In this document: positions 1 to 6,153 of the stretch, in pieces | How the letters are laid out: every line of letters starts with the position of its first letter | Numbering within the stretch: the stretch's first letter is position 1 | From: Nitrosomonadaceae bacterium | GTDB taxonomy: Bacteria; Pseudomonadota; Gammaproteobacteria; Burkholderiales; Nitrosomonadaceae | Assembly: GCA_024644425.1 (NCBI GenBank) | Contig: JAHELA010000068.1 | Location: 1 to 8,267 of the forward strand | Direction of reading: 5' to 3' | DNA: 8,267 nt | Notes under the pieces: model-generated | Seen by the model: the letters and a program-made list of their open reading frames with translations, nothing else | The model's database searches: none | Told to the model about the DNA's origin: nothing | Translations under genes and position numbers: made by a program

Positions 1-214
1 TCTCATCCTTATGTCCATAAGAAGTTTTCTTTGCAGATTCACAACCATCAATATAACCATCTTTAAAAGCAGGAGGATAGCCTGCAAGGTTATATGTTGG
101 ACGTGTACTTGGTGGCAGCGGATCTGAAGGCTTCGAACGCTGTCTTTTGCCGGAGTCTATTGATGCACAGCCCACAATTATTGAACATAGAATAAATGCT
201 GTAATCAAGCGCAC
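1..214 (-). CDS. Small putative lipoprotein, 3' end beyond window
   Basis: Seen: from GTG at 214 the frame stays open for 71 codons to the left edge. It begins with a short hydrophobic signal peptide (residues 2-15) ending in a lipobox, I13-V14-G15-C16, so Cys16 would be lipidated after signal peptidase II cleavage. A Ser/Pro/Arg-rich linker follows (about 21-40), then a segment with Gly-Tyr-Pro-Pro at 45-48 and the pattern GY-x2-GC-x-SA at 53-61. The start is 2 bp after the stop of the upstream ATPase gene, and an AGG motif 5 nt before GTG214 overlaps that stop. An in-frame GTG at 220 would instead overlap the stop as GTGA, but its ribosome site is too close. Translational coupling to the ATPase is likely. 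Known: such lipoproteins are anchored in the inner or outer membrane. The function is unknown and I do not recognise the family. Confidence 0.72.
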   Translation of the reverse strand, partial: MRLITAFILCSIIVGCASIDSGKRQRSKPSDPLPPSTRPTYNLAGYPPAFKDGYIDGCESAKKTSYGHKDE

Positions 215-216
215 TA

Positions 217-1734
217 TCACCTACCCTTACCACCAAGGATGCTTCCCAGAATCCCTCTGACCAGTGAGCGACCAACCTGCGAGCCAATTGAACGAGCTGC
301 ACTTTTTGCTGCTGCTGATAGAACGCCTTGACTACGTCCCCCACGCGGCCCAGTCTTACCAAGTAGTGAGTCACCTAACATATCCATCAGCCCCCCTTCG
401 TCTTGAGACTGCTGCACTTCGTCGTTATGGGAAACTTTATTCTTACTATCCTCCATAGCTTTGATACGATTTTTAATTATTTCATGTGCAGATTTACGAT
501 CAATAGTTTCTTCATAATGACCAAAGAGAACTGACGATTTAATAACGCTTGCACGTTCCTTGTCGTCAAGGGGCCCCATCCTAGATGCTGGCGGTAAAAT
601 AAATGCGCGCTCAACAATAGTTGGGCGGCCCTTCTTGTCGAGCATCGAGATCAATGCTTCTCCTGTCGACAACTCGGAAATTACTTTCTCAGTGTCTAGC
701 TTGGGGTTAGCACGCATGGTTTGAGCAGCGGCCTTTACCGCTTTCTGGTCGCGTGGGGTAAAAGCTCGTAATGCATGCTGCACACGATTGCCAAGCTGTC
801 CAAGCACAGTATCAGGGATATCAAGGGGATTCTGTGTTACGAAATATACACCGACTCCTTTTGAGCGTATCAAACGTACAACCTGCTCGATTTTTTCAAG
901 TAACGACTTAGGTGCCTCACTGAACAGCAGATGGGCTTCGTCAAAAAAGAATACTAATCTTGGTTTCTCTGGATCTCCAACTTCAGGTAATACTTCGAAC
1001 AGCTCTGACAGCATCCATAAAAGGAACATCGAATACAGCTTGGGTGAGTTCATCAGCTTGTCAGCAGCAAGAATATTAATTACACCCTGACCTTTTCTAT
1101 TTGTTTGCATCAAGTCATTGATATCGAGCATTGGCTCACCAAAGAAATCAACACTTCCTTGATGTTCCATCTCAAGAAGCGAGCGTTGAATCGCACCAAT
1201 TGATGCCTTAGAGATATTACCGTACGTGGTTTTGAAATCTGTAGAGTTGTCGCCAACAAATTGCAACATTGTTCGCAGATCCTTCGTATCAAGTAACAGC
1301 ATGCCATTATCATCTGCGATTTTAAATACTAGTGTCAGCACGCCCTGTTGCGTATTATTCAAATTGAACAGGCGCCCAAGTAACCTGGGCCCCATATCTG
1401 AAACTGTTGCTCGTACGGGATGCCCAGATTCTCCAAATAGATCCCAGAAAGTAACGGGAAATGCAGACCATTTGGGTTCGTTTATTTTTAATTGAGTAAG
1501 CCTTTTTTGCAATCCTGGTGAGTTTTTCCCTGGAACAGCAAGTCCTGATAAATCACCTTTAACGTCGGCCATAAACACCGGCACACCTATAGAAGAAAAA
1601 CGCTCGGCCATTACTTGCAAAGTAACAGTTTTACCGGTGCCGGTCGCACCAGTAATAAGCCCATGACGATTAGCAAGGCCAGGCATTAAAGCAATATTAA
1701 ATTTTGAACTTGTAATTAGTAAAGGTTCTGGCAT
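217..1734 (-). CDS. yjgR: HerA-like/DUF853 family ATPase (YjgR type)
   Basis: A 505-residue P-loop ATPase of the HerA/FtsK-type superfamily, matching the DUF853/YjgR family in length and motifs. Seen: the N-terminus resembles the family opening, with Walker A GATGTGKT at 29-36. Walker B is a run of hydrophobics ending in D265-E266-A-H (about 259-268). The motif FVTQNPLDIPD at 298-308 and an Arg-bearing segment around 320-330 follow, as in this family. The C-terminal tail (about 430-505) is Gly/Ser/Lys-rich and probably disordered or a basic tether. Family knowledge: HerA-type enzymes form hexameric rings that pump DNA, but the physiological role of YjgR proteins is not established. The ATG at 1734 has only a weak upstream purine stretch, with a good extended -10 promoter about 32 bp upstream. 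The lipoprotein gene follows after 2 bp. The family call is firm; the cellular role is unknown. Confidence 0.93.
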   Translation of the reverse strand: MPEPLLITSSKFNIALMPGLANRHGLITGATGTGKTVTLQVMAERFSSIGVPVFMADVKGDLSGLAVPGKNSPGLQKRLTQLKINEPKWSAFPVTFWDLFGESGHPVRATVSDMGPRLLGRLFNLNNTQQGVLTLVFKIADDNGMLLLDTKDLRTMLQFVGDNSTDFKTTYGNISKASIGAIQRSLLEMEHQGSVDFFGEPMLDINDLMQTNRKGQGVINILAADKLMNSPKLYSMFLLWMLSELFEVLPEVGDPEKPRLVFFFDEAHLLFSEAPKSLLEKIEQVVRLIRSKGVGVYFVTQNPLDIPDTVLGQLGNRVQHALRAFTPRDQKAVKAAAQTMRANPKLDTEKVISELSTGEALISMLDKKGRPTIVERAFILPPASRMGPLDDKERASVIKSSVLFGHYEETIDRKSAHEIIKNRIKAMEDSKNKVSHNDEVQQSQDEGGLMDMLGDSLLGKTGPRGGRSQGVLSAAAKSAARSIGSQVGRSLVRGILGSILGGKGR

Positions 1735-1765
1735 TTAAATACTTACAAGATATTAAAGATACTAG

Positions 1766-1774
1766 ATTATATCA
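1766..1774 (-). promoter_or_regulatory. Extended -10 promoter for the ATPase-lipoprotein pair
   Basis: Read on the minus strand, these bases are TG-A-TATAAT, a perfect -10 hexamer with the extended TGn element. The -35 position, 16-18 bp upstream, holds nothing close to TTGACA, which extended -10 promoters tolerate. A start about 7 bp downstream (near 1759) would give a leader of roughly 25 nt before the ATG at 1734. The element lies inside a perfect 7-bp inverted repeat (1767-1783). This is a sequence-pattern prediction only. Confidence 0.5.
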
Positions 1775-1783
1775 GTGATATAA
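1767..1783. repeat. Perfect inverted repeat, 7-bp arms and 3-bp loop
   Basis: TTATATC-AGT-GATATAA is a perfect inverted repeat in the 81-bp gap between sucD and the ATPase gene. It overlaps the predicted -10 element, so it could be an operator, or it could act as a weak transcript end for sucD. The stem is all A/T but for one pair and no U-run follows it on the minus strand, so an efficient intrinsic terminator is unlikely. Confidence 0.45.
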
Positions 1784-1815
1784 CTCATTGGGAGCTTGGT
1801 GTTACCAAATTCAAT

Positions 1816-2694
1816 TTATTGCATCACCGATTTTAATAATTTTCCCATTTCTGCTGGGTTACGAGTTACGTAAATTCCACACTCCTCCATCACTGAAAGT
1901 TTTTCCTGAGCAGTACCTTTACCACCAGAAATAATTGCACCTGCATGCCCCATTCGCTTACCTTGTGGAGCAGTTACCCCGGCAATAAACCCTACTACAG
2001 GCTTCTTCATATTATTCTTAATCCAACGAGCGCAATCCTCCTCATCAGAACCTCCAATTTCTCCTACCATTAGAACTGCATCAGTTTCATTATCATCGTT
2101 GAATAATTTCATCACATCAAGATGCTTTAATCCATTAATCGGGTCACCTCCAATACCGATACAGGTTGACTGCCCATAACCCTGCTCCATTAATTGAGCA
2201 ACAGCTTCGTAAGTCAGTGTACCGGAACGAGATACTACTCCGACACGCCCTTTCTTATGAATATAACCTGGCATAATACCAATCTTGACCTCATCTGGCG
2301 TTATGATTCCTGGGCAATTAGGTCCAATTAGAAGAGTCTTATGTCCCTGCATCTTGTACCGGGTGCGTAACATGTCATGTACAGGAATGCCTTCTGTAAT
2401 ACAAATTACAAGGTCAAGTTCCGCATCTACCGCCTCATCAATTGCAGCAGAAGCAAAAGGCGGAGGTACATATATTACTGAAACTGTAGCGCCAGTAGCT
2501 CGTTTTGCTTCCTTAACAGTACTGTAAATTGGAATGTTTTCAAAATATTCGCCTGGTTTTCTTGGATTTACCCCAGCAACAAAGCAATTCTTTCCATTAG
2601 CATAGTCAATACACATACGTGTATGAAATTTTCCAGTTTTGCCTGTGATCCCCTGAGTCATGACTCTAGTATTCTTATTTATCAAGATGGCCAT
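1816..2694 (-). CDS. sucD: Succinyl-CoA ligase [ADP/GDP-forming] alpha subunit
   Basis: Alpha subunit of succinyl-CoA synthetase, which interconverts succinyl-CoA plus ADP/GDP and phosphate with succinate plus CoA and ATP/GTP in the cytoplasmic TCA cycle. Seen: 292 residues, the family's usual length. A CoA-binding Rossmann domain opens with the GITGKTGKFHT motif (15-25). GPNCPGI lies at 124-130 and SRSGTLTYE at 155-163. The phosphorylated active-site histidine is His250 in GHAGAIISGG (249-258). The ATG lies 2 bp after the sucC stop, and its GGAGG ribosome site (2704-2708) sits inside the last sucC codons, so the two subunits are probably translationally coupled at equal stoichiometry. The overall sequence reads like betaproteobacterial SucD. 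I am very confident of the function. Confidence 0.97.
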   Translation of the reverse strand: MAILINKNTRVMTQGITGKTGKFHTRMCIDYANGKNCFVAGVNPRKPGEYFENIPIYSTVKEAKRATGATVSVIYVPPPFASAAIDEAVDAELDLVICITEGIPVHDMLRTRYKMQGHKTLLIGPNCPGIITPDEVKIGIMPGYIHKKGRVGVVSRSGTLTYEAVAQLMEQGYGQSTCIGIGGDPINGLKHLDVMKLFNDDNETDAVLMVGEIGGSDEEDCARWIKNNMKKPVVGFIAGVTAPQGKRMGHAGAIISGGKGTAQEKLSVMEECGIYVTRNPAEMGKLLKSVMQ

Positions 2695-2696
2695 TT

Positions 2697-3869
2697 CTAT
2701 TGGCCTCCAGAGGCTGCAGCAGTAACAGCATACTGAGCCGCAACTTCCATGTTACGAGCTGAAATAATTTGTAAGCCAGACTCAGCTAAAATTTTCTTAC
2801 CCAATTCTGAATTAGTCCCCTCAAGACGCACTACTAAGGGCAAAGTTAGCTTTACTACTCGAGCTGCTGCAACTACACCTTCAGCAATAACATCGCATTT
2901 CATGATGCCGCCAAATATATTTACCAAGATAGCATGTAACTTTTTATTGCACAGCATCACCTTGAATGCCTCCGTTACTTTCTCTGTGGTAGCACCACCG
3001 CCTACATCAAGGAAATTTGCTGGGTTTCCACCATAAAGTTTAATAATATCCATAGTTGCCATTGCAAGACCTGCTCCATTTACTAAACAACCAATATTAC
3101 CGTCTAACGGAACATATGAAAGATCATGCTTAGATGCCTCAACTTCCATTGGATCTTCTTCATCAAAATCACGCAAAGCTTCTATATCAGGATGTCTAAA
3201 TAGTGCGTTATCATCAAAGCTAATCTTTGCATCCAGCGCCAAAACATGATTATCAGTAGTAAGTATTAAAGGATTAATTTCAATTAGTAATGCATCTGTA
3301 CTATCAAATAATTTATATAAGTTTTGAAATAATTTATAAGTTTCAGATGTATCTGATTGAGAGATATTTATCATCCGCAAAATACCGGCTATATTTTGCC
3401 TCGTAAGACCTTCAATTGGATCAAGAAAGACTTTGAAAATCTTCTCTGGTGCTCTAGCAGCTACTTCTTCAATGTTCATACCACCTTCTGAGCTTGCCAT
3501 TAAACACACACGCTGACTACTACGATCTACTAACATTCCTACATAAAACTCCTTCTGGATATTCGCACCTTGCTCAATTAACAGCCGCCGTACAAGCTGT
3601 CCCTGCTTATCAGTCTGATTAGTAACAAGAGTCATTCCTAGAATCTCTCCAGCATACTGTTTCACTTCATTGATTGACCTTGCCACTTTTACTCCACCAC
3701 CCTTTCCTCGTCCACCAGCATGAATTTGTGCCTTTACGACCCATGTGTTACCAACCAACTTTTTAGCCGCCTCAACCGCCTCGGCAACACTAAAACAGGC
3801 GACCCCATCCAAAACTGCAACCCCAAACTTACGAAAAAGATTTTTAGCTTGGTATTCGTGAATTTTCAT
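2697..3869 (-). CDS. sucC: Succinyl-CoA ligase [ADP/GDP-forming] beta subunit
   Basis: Beta subunit of succinyl-CoA synthetase; carries the ATP-grasp nucleotide site and, at its C-terminus, the ligase domain contacting SucD. Seen: 390 residues. By register with E. coli SucC the nucleotide and metal residues are kept: Lys46, the HAGGRGKGGG loop (50-59), Glu99, Glu107, and Mg ligands Asn199 (EINP) and Asp213 (LDAK). The C-terminal domain holds NGAGLAMATMD (264-274), the GGNPANFLDVGGGAT region (280-294) and NIFGGIMKCD (317-326). Residue 20 is Leu where E. coli has Pro. Residues 150-190 are more divergent than the rest. The ATG at 3869 has an AAGGTGAG-like ribosome site 9 nt upstream. It lies 90 bp after hprA, with no clear promoter between them, so co-transcription from hprA is possible. 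Confidence 0.97.
   Translation of the reverse strand: MKIHEYQAKNLFRKFGVAVLDGVACFSVAEAVEAAKKLVGNTWVVKAQIHAGGRGKGGGVKVARSINEVKQYAGEILGMTLVTNQTDKQGQLVRRLLIEQGANIQKEFYVGMLVDRSSQRVCLMASSEGGMNIEEVAARAPEKIFKVFLDPIEGLTRQNIAGILRMINISQSDTSETYKLFQNLYKLFDSTDALLIEINPLILTTDNHVLALDAKISFDDNALFRHPDIEALRDFDEEDPMEVEASKHDLSYVPLDGNIGCLVNGAGLAMATMDIIKLYGGNPANFLDVGGGATTEKVTEAFKVMLCNKKLHAILVNIFGGIMKCDVIAEGVVAAARVVKLTLPLVVRLEGTNSELGKKILAESGLQIISARNMEVAAQYAVTAAASGGQ
2704..2708 (-). promoter_or_regulatory. Ribosome binding site of sucD inside sucC
   Basis: Read on the minus strand these bases are GGAGG, 9 nt before the sucD ATG. They lie within the final Gly-Gly codons of sucC, which supports coupled translation of the two subunits. 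Confidence 0.75.
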
Positions 3870-3959
3870 ATTATCTAACTCACCTTATCTCTATAGGTAA
3901 AATATTTAAACTTAACTTCCTTATATTCAAAACTTATTCATAGAAGCATAAATCTATTC

Positions 3960-4910
3960 TTAGGAAACCAAATTCTTAGGGCTCCCGCCCACCCAAGCTT
4001 CAATATTGTCAATTAATTGATCTGCAAGTAACTGCATTGCCCCATCAGATGCCCATGCAACATGTGGTGTCAAAATAAAGTTTGGACGCTGCACCTTAAG
4101 TAACGGATGGTCATTCCCTGGTGGTTCATTAGTTAATACATCAACACCAGCACCAGCAATTAAACCTTCATCCAGCGCTTGTATCAGTGCAGATTCATTA
4201 ACCAACCCACCACGTGCAGTATTGATTAGTAATGCGCTACGTTTCATTTTACGTAGCTCATTTATTCCAATCATATCACGAGTAGTCGGTGTCAAAGGGC
4301 AATGTAACGTAAGTACATCTGACTCTAGCAATACATTTTCTAGTGGCAAAAATTCTATGTTATCTTTTTTAAGCTGCCCATGACATGAAAATATTACTTT
4401 CATGCCAAAACTTCGTGCAATTGCAGCAGTGCCCTGTCCTATCGTACCTGCACCAATGATACCAATTGTTGAACCAAACAAATCACTGATGTTATGCGTA
4501 AAAAGACAGAACTGCTCTGCCTTTTGCCACAAACCGTTTTCAACATCTTGCCGATATGCGATTAAATTCCTACGTAGAGCCAAAACCATCATAAAGACAT
4601 GCTCAGGTACAGTGTGCTCAGCATAATTCCGAATATTTGAAACAGCTACTCCGTGCCTCTGACAAGCAGGTATATCAGCACAGTCATAACCTGTTGCAGC
4701 AACCGCAACCATTCTTAACTGGGGTAATTTGACGAGCATTTCCTCGCTTAATTGCACCTTATTTGTTATTGCTATGGTTGCATGCTTGAGACGACTTACG
4801 ATCTGGTCAAAAGAGGTTCTAGGATACTCCTCATACGTATGTTTGAAGTTTGGTCTACGTATCTTAGCCTTAACTGAATCTCGGTCAAGAAAAACTATAT
4901 GGTGGCTCAT
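3960..4910 (-). CDS. hprA: D-2-hydroxyacid dehydrogenase, hydroxypyruvate reductase type
   Basis: A 316-residue member of the D-isomer-specific 2-hydroxyacid dehydrogenase family, closest by eye to hydroxypyruvate reductase/glycerate dehydrogenase HprA of methylotrophs. It probably reduces hydroxypyruvate or glyoxylate. Positions here count from the ATG at 4910. Seen: the opening FLDRDS, then NIRNYAEHTVPEHV (about 92-105), dinucleotide-binding GAGTIG (153-158), and the catalytic trio Arg233 (TARGG), Glu262 (NEPP) and His283 (TPHVAWAS). The loop after the second Rossmann strand (about 173-181) has no acidic residue, which may relax NADH preference. A TTG at 4916 could add two residues, but ATG4910 is preferred. 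Neither has a convincing Shine-Dalgarno site. The substrate is inferred; glyoxylate, hydroxypyruvate or another 2-ketoacid are all possible. Confidence 0.85.
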   Translation of the reverse strand: MSHHIVFLDRDSVKAKIRRPNFKHTYEEYPRTSFDQIVSRLKHATIAITNKVQLSEEMLVKLPQLRMVAVAATGYDCADIPACQRHGVAVSNIRNYAEHTVPEHVFMMVLALRRNLIAYRQDVENGLWQKAEQFCLFTHNISDLFGSTIGIIGAGTIGQGTAAIARSFGMKVIFSCHGQLKKDNIEFLPLENVLLESDVLTLHCPLTPTTRDMIGINELRKMKRSALLINTARGGLVNESALIQALDEGLIAGAGVDVLTNEPPGNDHPLLKVQRPNFILTPHVAWASDGAMQLLADQLIDNIEAWVGGSPKNLVS

Positions 4911-4948
4911 ATTCAATAATTTTTAGTTGAACCTGTAGAATACAAAAC

Positions 4949-4976
4949 ATAAATGATGTTACGGCGTATCATTTAT
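4949..4976. repeat. Perfect inverted repeat, 9-bp arms and 10-bp spacer
   Basis: ATAAATGAT and ATCATTTAT are exact reverse complements separated by the spacer GTTACGGCGT. The repeat lies about 39-66 bp upstream of the hprA ATG. Candidate roles are an operator for a dimeric regulator or a hairpin in the hprA leader. On the plus strand it is followed by CTTTTT, but no plus-strand gene ends here, so a terminator role is less likely. Its regulator is unknown. Confidence 0.55.
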
Positions 4977-5161
4977 CTTTTTATATACGTAGTTTCCTAT
5001 CAATCCTTTTGTGTAAACAAGACACCATTAACTGATGACTATAAGGATACAGTGTGTTTTACTCATGCAAGAAAATACAGGAAATATGTAATAATAACAG
5101 TTTGACGCTTTGTGATATATCTATCCCTGGCCTATCTAAATTATTTATTACAAACCTAGGA

Positions 5162-5170
5162 TGATATACT
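5162..5170 (+). promoter_or_regulatory. Extended -10 promoter for gluQ
   Basis: TG-A-TATACT is a good extended -10 element. Nothing close to TTGACA lies 16-18 bp upstream, but a TGn motif can compensate. Transcription would start near 5177, only about 9 nt before TTG5186 or 21 nt before TTG5198. That very short leader would fit the absence of a ribosome site ahead of gluQ. It overlaps a 6-bp inverted repeat (5164-5169 with 5173-5178). Confidence 0.42.
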
Positions 5171-5185
5171 CGGTATATATTTTGA

Positions 5186-6094
5186 TTGATTCTTCTCTTG
5201 GCTAATAATCCATATTCAAAGCCAAATTATCGTGGCCGTTTTGCCCCATCTCCAACTGGCCAGTTACATTTCGGTTCCTTAGTTACCGCCGTTGGTAGCT
5301 ATCTAGAAGCAAAGTCTCACGATGGAGAATGGTTAGTTAGAATAGAAAACCTGGATGCAACACGTGAAGTTCCTGGCGCATCCACCGTCATCCTTAAAAC
5401 TCTTGAATCTTTAGGGATGGAATGGGACCACGAAATAATCCATCAAAATCATAGAAATAGCATCTACCAAGCGGCCCTTTCTTTATTAGACACGCATGGT
5501 TTAGTTTATCCATGCACTTGTACCCGCAAAGAAATCTCTGACTCAAGTATTACAGGAGTATGCGGCCCAATTTACCCTGGAACATGCCGTAAAAAACAAT
5601 TAAATAAAAACCATTTCACTGCATTACGAATTAGAACCAATAAATGTCTTATTAAATTTGAAGACACTTTACAAGGCCAAGTCAGCCAAAGATTAGAAAG
5701 CGATATTGGTGATTTCGTATTACGCCGAGCCGATGGTATCTATGCTTATCAACTTGCAGTTGTTGTTGATGATGCAGAACAGGGTATTACCCATGTGGTA
5801 CGTGGTTTAGATTTGTTAGACTCTACGCCTCGTCAAATCTTTCTGCAACAATTACTAGGTTACTCAATCCCAGTACACATGCATTTACCTGTTGTGGTTA
5901 ATAATCAAGGAAAGAAACTTAGTAAACAAAATTTGGCAACACCAATTGATATATCTAATCCTGTGGAACAACTAATAGAAACAGTTAGGTTCCTTGGTCA
6001 AGATCCGCCTATAGAATTACGTGAAAGTAGTGTGTCTACATTCTGGAAATGGGCAATAACAAATTGGCAACCAGGAGCAATTCCTCAGAATTAA
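5186..6094 (+). CDS. gluQ: Glutamyl-Q tRNA(Asp) synthetase
   Basis: A truncated GluRS paralogue that attaches glutamate to the queuosine base at position 34 of tRNA(Asp); it lacks an anticodon-binding domain. Seen: 302 residues from the first TTG, the usual GluQ size. RFAPSPTG is at 18-25 and the HIGH-type motif HFGSL at 28-32. Zinc ligands Cys110, Cys112, Tyr130 and Cys134 have the same spacing as in E. coli GluQ (CxC then YxxxC). The KMSKS-type motif is KKLSKQN (243-249). A conserved RIENLDATREVPGA segment follows the HIGH region. No in-frame ATG exists: a stop at 5183 lies immediately upstream, so initiation is at TTG5186 or TTG5198. Neither has a Shine-Dalgarno site. The 59-bp gap to the next gene permits an operon. 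The function implies that the organism makes or acquires queuosine. Confidence 0.93.
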   Translation: MILLLANNPYSKPNYRGRFAPSPTGQLHFGSLVTAVGSYLEAKSHDGEWLVRIENLDATREVPGASTVILKTLESLGMEWDHEIIHQNHRNSIYQAALSLLDTHGLVYPCTCTRKEISDSSITGVCGPIYPGTCRKKQLNKNHFTALRIRTNKCLIKFEDTLQGQVSQRLESDIGDFVLRRADGIYAYQLAVVVDDAEQGITHVVRGLDLLDSTPRQIFLQQLLGYSIPVHMHLPVVVNNQGKKLSKQNLATPIDISNPVEQLIETVRFLGQDPPIELRESSVSTFWKWAITNWQPGAIPQN

Positions 6095-6143
6095 TAAAAT
6101 TAATGATGTGTACTAAATGTTAGAATTAACATAAAGTTTATTT

Positions 6144-6148
6144 GGGAG
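6144..6148 (+). promoter_or_regulatory. Ribosome binding site deciding the oxidoreductase start
   Basis: GGGAG lies 5 nt before GTG6154. This makes GTG6154 the preferred start over the in-frame TTG6142, which the ribosome site itself overlaps, and over the out-of-frame ATG at 6152. Confidence 0.75.
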
Positions 6149-6153
6149 AAAAT

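Noticed and set aside
90..374. A 94-codon minus-strand frame spanning the ATPase 3' end and the lipoprotein.
   Set aside because: It overlaps two better-supported genes in another frame and shows no domain, signal peptide or ribosome site of its own.
2697..4910. hprA next to sucCD-type genes as a serine-cycle cluster with malate-CoA ligase (mtkAB).
   Set aside because: The two ligase subunits read as betaproteobacterial SucC/SucD, and the HAGGRGKGGG loop is of SucC type. No other serine-cycle gene is present.
4949..4976. The palindrome as a Fur box.
   Set aside because: Half-sites resemble ATAATGAT, but the 10-bp spacer does not fit the 9-1-9 or 7-1-7 Fur arrangement.
5102..5107. TTGACG as a -35 element for gluQ.
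   Set aside because: No -10-like hexamer lies 16-18 bp downstream; the nearest candidates are at clearly wrong spacing.
5161..5205. A 14-codon frame starting ATG and overlapping the gluQ start, as a possible leader peptide.
   Set aside because: It has no ribosome site, and the predicted -10 element lies within its first codons, so most of it would not be transcribed from that promoter.
5198..5225. TTGGCT/AGCCAA inverted repeat at the second possible gluQ start, as a translation-blocking hairpin.
   Set aside because: Arms are only 6 bp with a 16-nt loop inside coding sequence, which is easily chance.
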